Positions 1 to 9,320 of a stretch of 64,000 nt of DNA are shown in pieces. The stretch is from the NCBI RefSeq assembly GCF_014672835.1, contig NZ_CP060244.1, positions 1,033,001 to 1,097,000 on the forward strand, in the 5' to 3' direction. The DNA comes from Entomobacter blattae. GTDB lineage: Bacteria; Pseudomonadota; Alphaproteobacteria; Acetobacterales; Acetobacteraceae. The notes under the pieces were generated by a model, which was not told the origin of the DNA, did not search any database, and saw only the letters and a list, made by a program, of their open reading frames with translations. The first letter of the stretch is position 1, and each line of letters opens with the position of its first letter. The translations under genes and the position numbers were made by a program.

Positions 1-1124
1 GCGTGGAGGGCATCAGAGGGGGTCTCAGAGAGCGGCTGATATAGTAGCAGCTTATATCATAATATGATTGTTATATAGAGACGTGTCTTTACGCAGAATT
101 TTCTTAGCAAGAAAGAGGGATGACACAGAATCGTTCACTGCTGTCTGGTATTAACGATCCCTATCCCTCTGTCAGTAATAGCTGACGCTGATCCTACCGG
201 TTCCCACTAGGGCTTATCATAATAGCTTGATCCAACGGCTTATTCAGCAGAGAAACCTGACTGAGTGCATTGGTGGTTGAAGCAGGAAGGCCCAGTTGAA
301 TGAATCTCAAAACGGCAGTGGCTTTCCCCCTATGCCCTTTGGTAGAGCTGTTTGAAGCCTGCCAGCCGAAGGATCATGCTATTATTGTTGAAGCACCGGG
401 GTCATGTTGAATTTGGGAAGGACTATAAGGCCAAGCATCGTAATGACCCATCGGCTTTTTCATAAAGAGTATTTTTATAGAAAATATCGTAGTTCGTTTG
501 AAGAGGGGCAAGGCTTGATCGAATAAGGTGGTTGGCAGAAGAAGGGCAACCCGTTCTTCCTTAAAGAAGGGTAAGGGATAAGGCTGTTTGGTAAAGGCTC
601 ATACTGTCTTTCCTTGCAGGGATAGTTTTTGGGCAGTAATAGACAGTTTTTAGTTCAGGGTTATGATTAGCTCTCTAGCAAAGCCTTACTCTAGACAGGA
701 CCCTGTAAACTGGACTCTGTGAGTTTTTTACAGACCAGAAATTAAGATAAAATAAGATAAATAGAACTTATAACCCGTGCGCGTGCTCTATTGGGCCCGT
801 AATAGCTAGTGGGAAAGGGGTTAAAAGCGGGATTATTTTATTATAAGAGTTGGCCTGTATTTTTTTAGTTACGGAACTATAGAAATAGTACCCAAAACAA
901 ATAGAAAAAGAAAAGAAATAAAAGCCTTATAAAGCAAGGAAAAGCCACCTATGGCCAATAGAATGTAGTATATAAGCAACATATAAAAACTTCATTATTC
1001 TTACGGTATCCAAATAATGGGAATTTTTAGTAACTAATTAATGATCTTGTATAACTTAAAAGTTATGTTGAGAAATAATTTTTTTTTGTAATCTACCGGT
1101 TAGATTTTCTGATTAAAAGCTCTC
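1..1124. other. Long non-coding stretch upstream of the porin gene
   Basis: I see no credible gene here; all frames are broken by stops. The last 300 bases (about 830-1110) become strongly AT-rich and probably hold the promoter region of the porin gene that follows. A short stretch near 260-300 could be read as a decayed coding fragment, but I could not assign it to a family. Confidence 0.5.
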
Positions 1125-2684
1125 ATGATGTATCAAGGATTGTTGAAGTTGAACACTCGAAACAAAGCAACGAAAAAAAAAACTTTTAAAAACAGCTTAT
1201 TGGCTAAAAACCGTGCCCCTATGCTCAAAGGGTCTTTGCTTGCCTCGGCATTCTGCATGGCTTCTTTGTTGAGTGTTGGCCCCATAAAGGCCCAAACACT
1301 CGAACAAGGGGTGCAGTCCAGTTACAGGGAACGGGTTGATACGCCCTTAACAAGCGTAAGCGAGAAAAATTCTTCCCCGATTGTTCCTCCTTTTGCCAAC
1401 CCAGAATCTATGATTGGGGATGCCGGTGGGGTAGATCCTTGGCTGCGTAGCCATGGAATTGGGATTATTCTTGATACGATTAATGAGTTTGCCCAAGGGA
1501 TGTCCTCGGTTACACCGGGGAAAAACCTTAAAGGTGGGGGGTCAAATGCGGGGCAGGTTGGTTTTCAGCTTGATTTGGACTGGGATAAAATTGCCGGGAT
1601 CCCAGGGTTTGCTACCCACTTGGTTACAACAAGCCGTTACGGTCGCCCCTCAAACCGTTATTACGGGGATTGGCTTGCTCATACATCAGAAATTTACGGC
1701 GGTGGGGGAAATGTTGCTGTCAAATTGGTTATCCTTTCTGCCGAGGAAAACCTGTTGGGGGGGCGTATTTCCATTGCTGCAGGCCGTATCCCCTTGCTGA
1801 CAGATTTTGCTTCAAGCAATCTTTTTTGTAACTTTATGAACAATTCTTTTTGTGGGCGGCCTAAATCTGCTGGTGATAACGGCTATATTTCCACTTATCC
1901 TGGTTCTAGCTGGGCGCTTAGGGTTCGTGGTCGGCCTGCAAAGGATCTCTATATCCAATCAGGGATATATTTTCCTGAAAAGGGGATGTTTCCTGGGCCA
2001 GGCAATTTTACCAACCGTTCAGGTTGGCGCTTTAGCGGCTCTAACATTGTCGGTCAGACCATTCCTGTAGAAGCGGGTTGGGAACCTTATCTGGATGATG
2101 CAGAAAAAGATCTGCCTGGCCATTATAAAATTGGCGCAACCTACCAGAATGTGCCTATAGCCGATAACCTTTATGATGGAGACAACGTTCCTTACCCTAT
2201 TTCTGGTAATCGTGCACGTACCCGTAGGGATACCTACTCCATGTGGCTGATGATGGATCAGCGGATATTACATTACCCCGAAACTCATACGAAGGATTCT
2301 GGCCTTACCCTATTAGGGGGGGCTGTGCACAATGCGGCTTATTCCTCTGTGCGTGATTTTCAGTTTTACTGGGCTATTCTTAACCGTGGTTTTATTGAAG
2401 ATAGGCCTTACGATACCCTTGGCTTTGCCTATAGTTTTGTAAAGGTTTCTGGTTCGCGTATTCGCGCTGAGCATCTCTTGCAAGACCAAGGAAAGCCTTT
2501 TATTGATTCTACCGTCACCGGTATCCAGAGCAATGCTCAGGTTATAGAGTTAAACTACTCTATCCATGTGATGGATGGTGTGGTTTTTGCTCCGGATTTC
2601 CAATATTATTTCCGCCCCAATGCGCAGAAAGACCTCAATGATGCCGCTTTTATTGGCTTTAAAAGCCATGTCGTGTTCTTCTAA
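1125..2684 (+). CDS. oprB: OprB family carbohydrate-selective porin
   Basis: Outer-membrane porin predicted to let sugars into the periplasm. The 519-residue protein starts with a long basic segment (several Lys within residues 1-25). A hydrophobic stretch follows (about residues 36-55) and ends in a typical cleavage context around PIKAQ, so it is exported by Sec. The mature part begins with the OprB pattern PWLRSHGIGI, followed by alternating aromatic/Gly strands and the asymmetric WDKIAGIPG segment. It ends in Phe-Phe, as expected for a beta-barrel recognised by the BAM machinery. The first of two adjacent ATG codons is taken as the start; the ribosome site is weak, and an internal ATG at 1221 would give a conventional signal peptide length. 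It stands alone, with a hairpin terminator about 55 bases downstream. Confidence 0.88.
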   Translation: MMYQGLLKLNTRNKATKKKTFKNSLLAKNRAPMLKGSLLASAFCMASLLSVGPIKAQTLEQGVQSSYRERVDTPLTSVSEKNSSPIVPPFANPESMIGDAGGVDPWLRSHGIGIILDTINEFAQGMSSVTPGKNLKGGGSNAGQVGFQLDLDWDKIAGIPGFATHLVTTSRYGRPSNRYYGDWLAHTSEIYGGGGNVAVKLVILSAEENLLGGRISIAAGRIPLLTDFASSNLFCNFMNNSFCGRPKSAGDNGYISTYPGSSWALRVRGRPAKDLYIQSGIYFPEKGMFPGPGNFTNRSGWRFSGSNIVGQTIPVEAGWEPYLDDAEKDLPGHYKIGATYQNVPIADNLYDGDNVPYPISGNRARTRRDTYSMWLMMDQRILHYPETHTKDSGLTLLGGAVHNAAYSSVRDFQFYWAILNRGFIEDRPYDTLGFAYSFVKVSGSRIRAEHLLQDQGKPFIDSTVTGIQSNAQVIELNYSIHVMDGVVFAPDFQYYFRPNAQKDLNDAAFIGFKSHVVFF

Positions 2685-2739
2685 CCTATCCTTCCAGGGC
2701 ACCCCATCTTTTCAGGGGTAAGGAATAACTGCCCGATAA

Positions 2740-2781
2740 GGCAGAAATGAGGGTTTATCTGAGCCTTCGTTTCTGCCTTTT
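2740..2781 (+). terminator. Rho-independent terminator after the porin gene
   Basis: Arms GGCAGAAA and TTTCTGCC (8 bp, perfect) enclose a loop and are followed by TTTT. The element lies 55 bases after the porin stop codon. Confidence 0.7.
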
Positions 2782-3100
2782 ACTTATAGGGGCAACACAG
2801 GGCATCGAGGGCAATTTCTGTTTTACGGTCAAGCTCCCAGTCATTGCCTGCATCGATTTTCTCTTGCAGCTCAGCCTGTTCGGCCAGTAGGGCCGTCATC
2901 TCATCATCATCCATTGGCTCGACAAACTGTAGGGAAATCTCGTTAAACCAACCGACCGCAGCCTTGAGAGGGCCAAACCCCATCGCCACATTTTCGCACA
3001 CGGTTTTTGTAGGATTCAGCTAGGGTTCCTATTCCAGATAATCAATCCTTACCCCTTCTGCAGCCCAGACCTTGCCGCCAAACTCCTTCTCCTTGCCTAC
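2780..3100 (-). pseudogene. ettA: Fragment of energy-dependent translational throttle ABC-F protein EttA
   Basis: Read on the minus strand, this stretch gives an uninterrupted family-like sequence apart from two in-frame TAG stops. It runs KEFGGKVWAAEGVRIDYLE, stop, EP, stop, LNPTKTV, then ENVAMGFGPLKAA and later EPMDDDEMTALLAEQAELQ and DWELDRKTEIALDAL. This matches the segment after Walker A of the first ATPase domain of EttA, an ATPase that gates the first step of translation elongation. Nothing of the Walker B, signature or second domain remains. It is a dead fragment of about 100 codons, and an intact ettA is presumably elsewhere. Only the part after the two stops (2780-3001) is an open frame. 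Confidence 0.75.
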
Positions 3101-3102
3101 CC

Positions 3103-3298
3103 AAAAAGACTATTACCAGCTCCTATCCCCTCTCAGCTCAGACGCCCCTGCAGATAGACCCCTAAAAGTTAAGATTCGCAGCCATGAAAACCCTCACTAT
3201 TCCTAGCTATGGGGAACTCTTTTTATGGCAGGAAAGGAGAAGGAGTTTGGTGGCGAGGCCTGAGCTGAGAGGGGATAGGAGCTGGTAATAGTCTTTTT
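3103..3298. repeat. Long inverted repeat with 39-bp perfect arms
   Basis: The 39 bases at 3103-3141 are the exact reverse complement of 3260-3298, with a 118-base loop. Next to each arm is a copy of the same ettA segment coding for GKEKEFGG: minus strand at about 3070-3097, plus strand at about 3226-3257. Relative to the arm, the two ettA pieces lie on opposite sides, so this is not a simple inverted duplication. Confidence 0.8.
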
Positions 3299-3319
3299 GA
3301 GTAGGACTTTTTTCACAGA

Positions 3320-3665
3320 TCATTGAGGATGTACTATTTTTCCTTTATGGCCTTTTTTTATTACGGCTTCTCTTTTATCTACAGCAATGCCCAGATAGAG
3401 AACTTCTGCACCGGCTTCCTCAGCAGCGGACCCCAAAATAGCGGCATGACTATTGTAAATTTGGCCTGACGGTAAAGGGTTTCCTGGGGCTACAAGTTCA
3501 TCTCTTGTTGAAAAACAGCCACAACGGGCTTCTCCCATACAGGCACCTTGCTCAACCCAACCGCTGCCAGTATGCCAATTTCTCTTGAGGTCAGTTACTG
3601 ATCTTTACGAAGGATGAATTTTCCATTGCTCATAATTGATCCGGAAGAGGGAATATATTGCCCAA
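3320..3665 (-). pseudogene. moeA: Fragment of molybdopterin molybdotransferase MoeA
   Basis: Minus-strand reading gives ANVGQYIPSSGSIMSNGKF, an in-frame stop, then LTSREIGILAAVG and VPVWEKPVVAVF. After a frameshift near 3500-3520 it continues STRDELVAPGNPLPSGQIYN and EEAGAEVLYLGIAVD. These are the consecutive landmark segments of MoeA, the enzyme that inserts molybdenum into molybdopterin. One stop and one frameshift make it non-functional, and both ends are missing. NarG further right needs this cofactor, so an intact moeA should exist elsewhere. Confidence 0.8.
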
Positions 3666-3829
3666 CATTGGCAGACTGATAGACTAGTCATTGGGGATCC
3701 CCCGCAGGGTCCTCCTGAAGATCAGTTTATTCTACCATGACAGCAGCATTGGCTACAGAGGATATTTCCTGATCGTTGAGGAGATAACCATCCTGGGGAT
3801 ATCATCACGTTCTGGATTATCGCACTCTA

Positions 3830-4104
3830 GCCGCATCCAGCTCATCATCCCCTCTGACCAGAGAGGCACCAATGATAAGGTTAAATGGCCCCCTGCCATA
3901 TTTGTAAGGCCAGAATCGGCAATAACATAACAACACCACTGCCTTTACCTTAACACTTACGATCTGCTGCGGCTGGTGCTTCATCAACAGCCCGAATATT
4001 CAAACCATAACGGGTTTTGAAAAATACAATCCATAGGGCTAAGGGAATAAGAAAAGGCAAAATAGACCACCATATTCTGTCCAAAAAATACAGGCCAAAA
4101 AATG
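3830..4104 (-). pseudogene. Fragment of a sugar/nucleoside-type ABC transporter permease
   Basis: The minus strand encodes a hydrophobic helix, PFLIPLALWIVFF, followed by KTRYGLNIRAVDEAP. This is the cytoplasmic coupling loop motif (TRFGLRLRAVGE-like) of the BMP-dependent simple sugar/nucleoside ABC permeases. After a stop at 3950-3952 a shifted frame continues with AGGHLTLSLVPLWSEGM, which matches the next conserved block of the same family. The gene is broken by a frameshift, and neither terminus is present. Confidence 0.6.
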
Positions 4105-4530
4105 CAGGTTTCCTCTGTGGGAGGTTTCAAAAAGGGTTTTACGTGCAGAGAGGTGAGACTATTTATGATGATGGAGGTTTTGAGGCAGAAAACCCTAGTA
4201 GAAGAAAGTGCTCATAGGGGTGGTGAACAACTGAAATTCTCCATTCTTACCCTTTGTGGTAGGGAAGAAGCAGAAGAAGAAGTAGGAGAAGGCAATGAAG
4301 AAAATCGGGAAGAGGGGCCCAAAAAAAGGCGCAAACACTCCAAAGCACATAATGCGATGGCCCTTACCGCTCCTTCTGAGACGTGGCAGGAAGAAATAAA
4401 GTTTTATAACCCAATTGCTCTCTTGCTTTATCTCTGTAACGATAAGGTTCGTAACCGTGGCAAACAGTGTTTTTACCGTTTGGGGTCATGGCGTGTTATG
4501 TGGATAAAAACCGCGCATAATAAGGGGTTT

Positions 4531-4735
4531 GCCTACGTCCACATAGACAACGAATGTGAATCGTATCGTGCTGGGTGAGGGGCGCTGTCTTGCCTATCCA
4601 CATAGGTAACAAGATTATTGTGATGGGTGATATGAACAACCAACGGCTTGTCCACGTTCATATAGGCAATGAGATTATGATGATGAGTGATGTTAATAAC
4701 CAACGGTTTGCTAAATCATATATGCCAGCAACCCA
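4531..4735 (+). repeat. Decayed CRISPR-like tract A (60-bp period)
   Basis: Aligned on the shared ATAG/ATATG core, units sit at 4543, 4602, 4662 and about 4720, giving spacings of 59, 60 and about 59. The second unit contains the palindrome CCTATCCACATAGG. A weaker unit may start near 4478. Units 2 and 3 also share most of the intervening sequence, so part of the tract is plain tandem duplication. Confidence 0.4.
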
Positions 4736-5081
4736 TGGATTCATATGGGGCCAATGGTTGTTTTCTGTGTGGGCACCCCCACTTTGCAAGGTTTTTTTGA
4801 TGTGTTGTGCAATGCGCCGCTTTGAGAAAGTCAACAAAGCCAAAGCCTTGGGAGCAGGCTTATTTTTATCTAAACCCGCATTCAGATGAAGCTGACAAGG
4901 ACTTTTATATTGGGGTATGAAGGCCTGAGCCTGGCCAGCACTGCCCACGTGACGAGAACTCCATATTCTTTCAAGTAGAGAGGTAGGTATAGAGCTAAAA
5001 TTGTATAGAGGACTAAAAAACTGACAAAGTTGTCATAATGGGCAAACGGGATGCCTTCTGTAATGAGAACGCTGCAATAAG

Positions 5082-5112
5082 CCACTCCTTATTCTGGAGT
5101 GGTTTATTATTT
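5082..5112 (+). terminator. Rho-independent terminator, no assigned gene upstream
   Basis: The 7-bp stem CCACTCC/GGAGTGG with a 7-base loop is followed by a T-rich run. No intact gene lies upstream on this strand, so it may be the end of a lost gene or of a small RNA. Confidence 0.5.
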
Positions 5113-5293
5113 CTGTCTGAGGAGAAGGACAAGCGGTCAGAAGAAGGAAATGCAATCTATATTATCAAATAATGCGCCCCTTAATAATCCAGCCTAAAGA
5201 GCATCACAGCTACTTCTTGTGAGGGAAGTAGAGAGATTTCTAAACTCTTTTGGGTGGAGCCCAGGAGGGGCCATTATTGTGAAGGGGAATGGG

Positions 5294-5602
5294 TTATTTT
5301 TTCTTTTTGGTGGGCGGTGCAGCTTTAGCCCCATTCAATTCATCACGCACGGCTTTAGCGGTGGTAAAGCTAAACTTGCGAGAAGCCGGAATGTTGATGA
5401 CTTCGCCAGTAGAGGGGTTTCTTCCCTGACGGGCTGGGCGATTGGTAACCTTGAATTTGCCAAAGCCTGCAATGCTGACGTCTTGACCAGAGGCTGCGGT
5501 AGAAACGATGAGGTGAAGCATATCGTGGATAATATCTTTACTGAGCTCTTTGGTAATATTATGCCGGGCAGCCAGTTGGTTGATAAGTTCTGATGTATTC
5601 AT
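5294..5602 (-). CDS. hup: HU family DNA-binding protein
   Basis: Small nucleoid-associated protein that bends DNA non-specifically and helps organise the chromosome. The 102-residue product has the usual HU/IHF layout. An N-terminal helical dimerisation part starts NTSELINQLA, then comes SIAGFGKFKVTNRPAR. The DNA-binding arm contains GRNPSTGEVINIPASR with the intercalating proline, and then FTTAKAVRDELN. Eleven residues beyond the normal HU end form a basic Ala/Pro/Lys tail ending KKKK, likely an extra DNA contact. It is monocistronic. The intact CRISPR leader at 42 kb has an IHF consensus site, but this protein is closer to HU than to either IHF subunit. Confidence 0.92.
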   Translation of the reverse strand: MNTSELINQLAARHNITKELSKDIIHDMLHLIVSTAASGQDVSIAGFGKFKVTNRPARQGRNPSTGEVINIPASRKFSFTTAKAVRDELNGAKAAPPTKKKK

Positions 5603-5731
5603 TGAAATGTCGTCTCCAGATTAACTCTTAGGGAAAAGATAGCATTTTTCTACAGAAGAAAACATTCCACGCAGGATATCTCTACGGAAATTATAACGTT
5701 TTTATGCGTTTTTTATAAGATTTGTGTTGTT

Positions 5732-5773
5732 TGTGCACTGTTTTTCCCTTGATTTTGGAAAAAACAGTGCACA
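5732..5773 (-). terminator. Strong inverted repeat downstream of amtB
   Basis: Arms TGTGCACTGTTTTTCC and GGAAAAAACAGTGCACA differ by one extra A and enclose an 8-9 base loop. It lies 60 bases beyond the amtB stop codon and most likely ends amtB transcription. It also borders the hup promoter region (5603-5730), which is AT-rich. Confidence 0.65.
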
Positions 5774-5834
5774 GAACGAGCTATTGGTAAGTTTTTATTA
5801 GCGGCCTTTATGAACGGGCCTGGTTTAAAAGGGC

Positions 5835-7202
5835 TTAACTTATGCGTTCTTCATGCTGGGTCATATCCAGGCCCTCACGTTCCTCATCACGGCTGACGCG
5901 TAGGCCAATGGTTATATCCAGAATTTTAAGAATGATGTAGCTGACCACGGCACACCAGATAATGGTTACCCCAACGGCTTTCCCCTGAATAAGAACTTGC
6001 GCCATTGAACCAACTGTACCAGTGGGGTTAGCCTCTGTGGCAGAAAGGGGGCCATAAGCAAAAAGGCCAGTCAGCAAGGCGCCCACAATTCCCCCTACAC
6101 CATGAACGCCAAATGCGTCGAGTGTGTCGTCATAGCCGAGTTTGCGCTTCATGATTGTCGCTGAAAAATAACATAAAGCTCCTGAAATAAAGCCAATGAT
6201 CATCGCACTTCCCGGCAGGACAAACCCTGCTGCCGGTGTTATGGCCACCAGCCCTGCGATAGATCCGGAAATAATGCCCAAAGCCGTAGGTTTGCCATGG
6301 TGGGCCCATTCAATGATCATCCAGCTTATGCCGGCAGCAGCAGCAGCCAATTGGGTGGTGAGCATAGCCATACCGGCCCGGCCATTCGCTCCCAGGGCAG
6401 AGCCTGCGTTAAAGCCGAACCATCCAATCCATAAAAGGCTTGCACCAATAATGGCGTAAACCAGATTATAGGGTGAAAGGTCATCACGCCCATAGCCAGT
6501 GCGCCGGCCTACAACCAGGGCAGCAATAAGCCCTGCCACCCCAGCATTGATATGGACAACCGTGCCCCCGGCAAAATCAATAGCCCCGAGCTGCGCCAGC
6601 CAGCCCATAGGGCTCCATACCCAATGGGCAATGGGGATATAAACCAAAAGGATCCACGCAACGGAAAACAGACATAAGGCACTAAACTTGATTCGCTCCG
6701 CAACAGCACCGGTGATAATGGCCGCAGCAATGATGGCAAACGTCATCTGAAATACCAAAAACACGCTTTCCGGAATTGTCATTGTTGAGGGGTTGGAAGA
6801 ATCTGCTCCTAAGGTAAAGGGTGTATCGATGCCTTTTACCAGGTGGGCAACCGTCTCATTGAGGAAAACCTGGGAAAGATCACCAATAAAAGGGGTGCCG
6901 GTGCCAAATGCCAGGCTGTAGCCGATTACAGCCCAGACAATGCTGATCATACAACACAAGGCAAAAGACTGGATCATGGTGGAAAGAACGTTTTTCTTCC
7001 TGACCATCCCGGCATAGAAAAGGGCTACCCCAGGAATGGTCATAAGTAGCACAAGGCCCGTGCTCATCAACATCCAGGCAGTATCACCGGTGTTGATCTG
7101 GGGAGAGGCAGCCAAAGCCTGGTTGGGTAATAAGGGGGTGAGAAGAAAGAGGGTAAAAGCCAGCAGGCTTAATGGAATTTTTATGGGAGGAGAGGTTATC
7201 AT
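5835..7202 (-). CDS. amtB: Ammonium transporter (Amt/MEP/Rh family)
   Basis: Inner-membrane channel for ammonium uptake, a trimer of 11-helix subunits. I place the start at 7202, not at the longer frame's start at 7286. From there the protein opens with a signal-peptide-like segment (ITSPPIKIPLSLLAFTL, ending NQALAA), as is usual for this family. Landmarks include DTAWMLMSTGLVLLMTIPG, the His-containing GGTVVHINAG, and DAFGVHGVGGIVGALLTG with the second pore histidine. Length is about 455 residues, and the C-terminal tail ends with a regulatory-type segment rich in Glu/Asp. No glnK-like PII gene is adjacent, although amtB is usually paired with one, so regulation must come from a PII gene elsewhere. 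Confidence 0.93.
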   Translation of the reverse strand: MITSPPIKIPLSLLAFTLFLLTPLLPNQALAASPQINTGDTAWMLMSTGLVLLMTIPGVALFYAGMVRKKNVLSTMIQSFALCCMISIVWAVIGYSLAFGTGTPFIGDLSQVFLNETVAHLVKGIDTPFTLGADSSNPSTMTIPESVFLVFQMTFAIIAAAIITGAVAERIKFSALCLFSVAWILLVYIPIAHWVWSPMGWLAQLGAIDFAGGTVVHINAGVAGLIAALVVGRRTGYGRDDLSPYNLVYAIIGASLLWIGWFGFNAGSALGANGRAGMAMLTTQLAAAAAGISWMIIEWAHHGKPTALGIISGSIAGLVAITPAAGFVLPGSAMIIGFISGALCYFSATIMKRKLGYDDTLDAFGVHGVGGIVGALLTGLFAYGPLSATEANPTGTVGSMAQVLIQGKAVGVTIIWCAVVSYIILKILDITIGLRVSRDEEREGLDMTQHEERIS

Positions 7203-7681
7203 AGTTGTTCTCTTTTGCTGTCTGTCGTCATAGGGAGGTAGGCAGAAAAAATAGAGAGCAAGATCCAAAGGCTGGCCTGCCATCAAGCAAGAAGGGAGGA
7301 AGGACTGAACAGGACGGACTTCCTTTTGTAGTGACGGATAAAATTCTATTGACGGATAAAAAGTTATAGAGGCAAGTGAAAAAGTGCAAATAGGATCCTT
7401 TCATACCTTTATTCATGCCATATTTGAATGGTTTGTATAGTTTTTTTTGTTATTTGTTTCTTTTTTTCTTTTTATGAAGATATTTTCATGCTTTCTTGCC
7501 TTAATAAGGATAGCCTGTCAGTCAGTGGTCTGTCAGTCAGTACCCTGCCAGTAACGATTGGGCATTACCGACTTGGGGCAAGCACTGGGCAAGCACTTCC
7601 CACCCTAGGCAAAGTTAGGCTAAAGAGAATGACGATGGAGCGATTGCTTAAAAGAATTGGCATAAAAGGGGGTTTATTCAT
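7203..7681. promoter_or_regulatory. Divergent intergenic region between amtB and cysE
   Basis: About 480 bases without a credible gene. It contains T-rich tracts (7440-7480) and a short direct repeat at 7515-7545 (the string TCAGTCAGT occurs twice). The promoters of both divergent genes should lie here, but I cannot place -35/-10 boxes with confidence. Confidence 0.45.
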
Positions 7682-8524
7682 ATGACAGTTCAAGACCGGC
7701 GAGCCTCTCTTTACGATTGTGCAGAGCACCTTAAGGCTGAAACATTGCAGGTATGGCAAACCATGCGTCAGCAGGCCCAATCTTGTCGTGACCCTCTTTC
7801 TCGCCAGTTGTTGGAGGCCACCATTCTCCAACATGAGAACCTTCCCTCTGCCCTCTGCACCTTGCTGGGGCATAAGCTTGGGAACTCTGCTATTTCTGCC
7901 CAAAATCTTATGGATGTCTTTGCAGATATCTACCATAATTATGCCGCCCCGCTGAATGCCGCTGCCGAGGATCTTCAGGCTATTTTTGAGCGTGATGCTG
8001 CTTGCCCCGACCTGATTACACCCTTTATGTTTTTTAAGGGCTTTCATGCTATGCAAACCTATCGATTGGCCCATTGGTTATGGCTGAAGGAGAAACGATA
8101 TCTGGCCTTGCATTTACAAAGCCGCGGTTCTGAGGTGTTCGGGGTCGATATTCACCCAGCAGCACGCATGGGGTGCCGGATCCTTCTGGACCATGCCACA
8201 GGAATTGTCATTGGCGAGACCTGTGTTGTGGAAAACGATGTTTCCCTCTTGCAAGGGGTAACCCTTGGTGGAACAGGAAAAAATATGGGTGATCGCCACC
8301 CCAAGGTCAGGCGCGGGGTGTTGATTGGGGCTGGGGCCAAGGTGCTGGGGAATATCGTGATTGGTGAAGGGGCCAAAATTGGAGCTGGGTCCATCGTGTT
8401 GGAATCGGTTCATGCCTATACCACTGTTGTAGGCAATCCTGCGCGCCGTGTGGGTGTACGAAATACCGCAATGCCAGCTTTAACCATGGATCAAACCTTA
8501 CCCCCCATAGACTATATCATCTAG
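7682..8524 (+). CDS. cysE: Serine O-acetyltransferase
   Basis: Makes O-acetylserine from serine and acetyl-CoA, the committed step of cysteine synthesis, in the cytoplasm. The 280-residue protein has the helical N-terminal SATase domain (about residues 1-145) followed by the left-handed beta-helix of hexapeptide repeats. Landmarks are FHAMQTYRLAHWLW, GVDIHPAARMGCRILLDH with the catalytic His region, IGETCVVENDVSLLQGVTLG and the C-terminal VVGNPARRVG loop. The ATG is preceded by AAAAGGGGG at good spacing. It is a single gene with no cysK next to it. A 26-base piece of it (around 8000-8025) recurs with two mismatches at about 14067-14092. Confidence 0.95.
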   Translation: MTVQDRRASLYDCAEHLKAETLQVWQTMRQQAQSCRDPLSRQLLEATILQHENLPSALCTLLGHKLGNSAISAQNLMDVFADIYHNYAAPLNAAAEDLQAIFERDAACPDLITPFMFFKGFHAMQTYRLAHWLWLKEKRYLALHLQSRGSEVFGVDIHPAARMGCRILLDHATGIVIGETCVVENDVSLLQGVTLGGTGKNMGDRHPKVRRGVLIGAGAKVLGNIVIGEGAKIGAGSIVLESVHAYTTVVGNPARRVGVRNTAMPALTMDQTLPPIDYII

Positions 8525-9320
8525 CGGGTTTTGCGGGGCTTCTTCCTTTCTGTTATTATAAAAGCATAGAAATGAAACAAACGATGGCTTTCTCGTCTCT
8601 TTGGGAGAGGTTGGCCCTTATGGTTTGGGGGTTTTTCTACGGAGGTTTTTGGGAAGGTTTTTGGGCTGGAAAAGCGTTTTTTGGCTTTTTCAGCCTTCTT
8701 GAACGTTCGGTGTTTTTGTTTGGGCTATCCCTGCTTCAGGGGGGCTGGAGAAATATCCCAGGGCCTATCTCAAGGGCCTATCTCAGGGGCTTGGGTCGTG
8801 TGGAGATTTGAACGGCTGCTCGATTGATGCTGCCTCAAAGGGTAGTTGAGCGGTGCTGAGGAGTGGTCATCCTCCCCTCTGGTCTTATTGGGAGAGGTTG
8901 TCTTACTTGACCGATAGGTGGAAAAACTTTGTGGAGTAAAACAGGCTTACTCGACATCGCTCATCATCCCCCATAGATGGCGCTCATGCAGCGAGATTAG
9001 ACAAAACATCTCGTAATGTGGAAAAGATAGTCCCCCAAGTCACCATCACCCTTCTGCAATGATCTACTCTTAGATTAATTTCTCTCCTGGCTTAGAAAGG
9101 AGCCCTTTTTGTCAGCCAGAGTGTGAGCTCGCGGCAAAGTGGCATGGTTTTAAAGAGGGTAAGGTTTTGCAATAGGTGGTTTTATGGGGTCATATCGTGG
9201 AAATGTTCATGAAGCTGCAATGAGCTGGCACCTGCAAAAAATAAGGGCACGTTGTTCCGTGTATTGGTCAGGCGTGTTGGGGTTAAAAGCTTGGTGTGGG
9301 GATGAGGGAGTTAGGTTGGT
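8525..9320. other. Non-coding stretch between cysE and the rRNA methyltransferase gene
   Basis: Nearly 800 bases in which I find no gene family. Open frames are short and of odd composition (Trp/Phe/Gly-rich). No convincing terminator or repeat was found beyond a short duplicated GGGCCTATCTCA at about 8760-8785. Confidence 0.5.

Larger units (their letters stand above)
4105..5293. other. Non-coding stretch with a 60-bp periodic tract
   Basis: Several open frames of 60-160 codons occur, but none has a recognisable family, good start context or protein-like composition, so none is called. The stretch contains four to five units repeated every 59-60 bases (4470-4740, listed separately) and a hairpin terminator at 5082-5110. 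Confidence 0.5.

Noticed and set aside
4102-4578. 158-codon plus-strand frame with a Glu-rich middle
   Set aside because: The start lies inside the ABC permease remnant and the end inside the 60-bp periodic tract. It has no family and no ribosome site.
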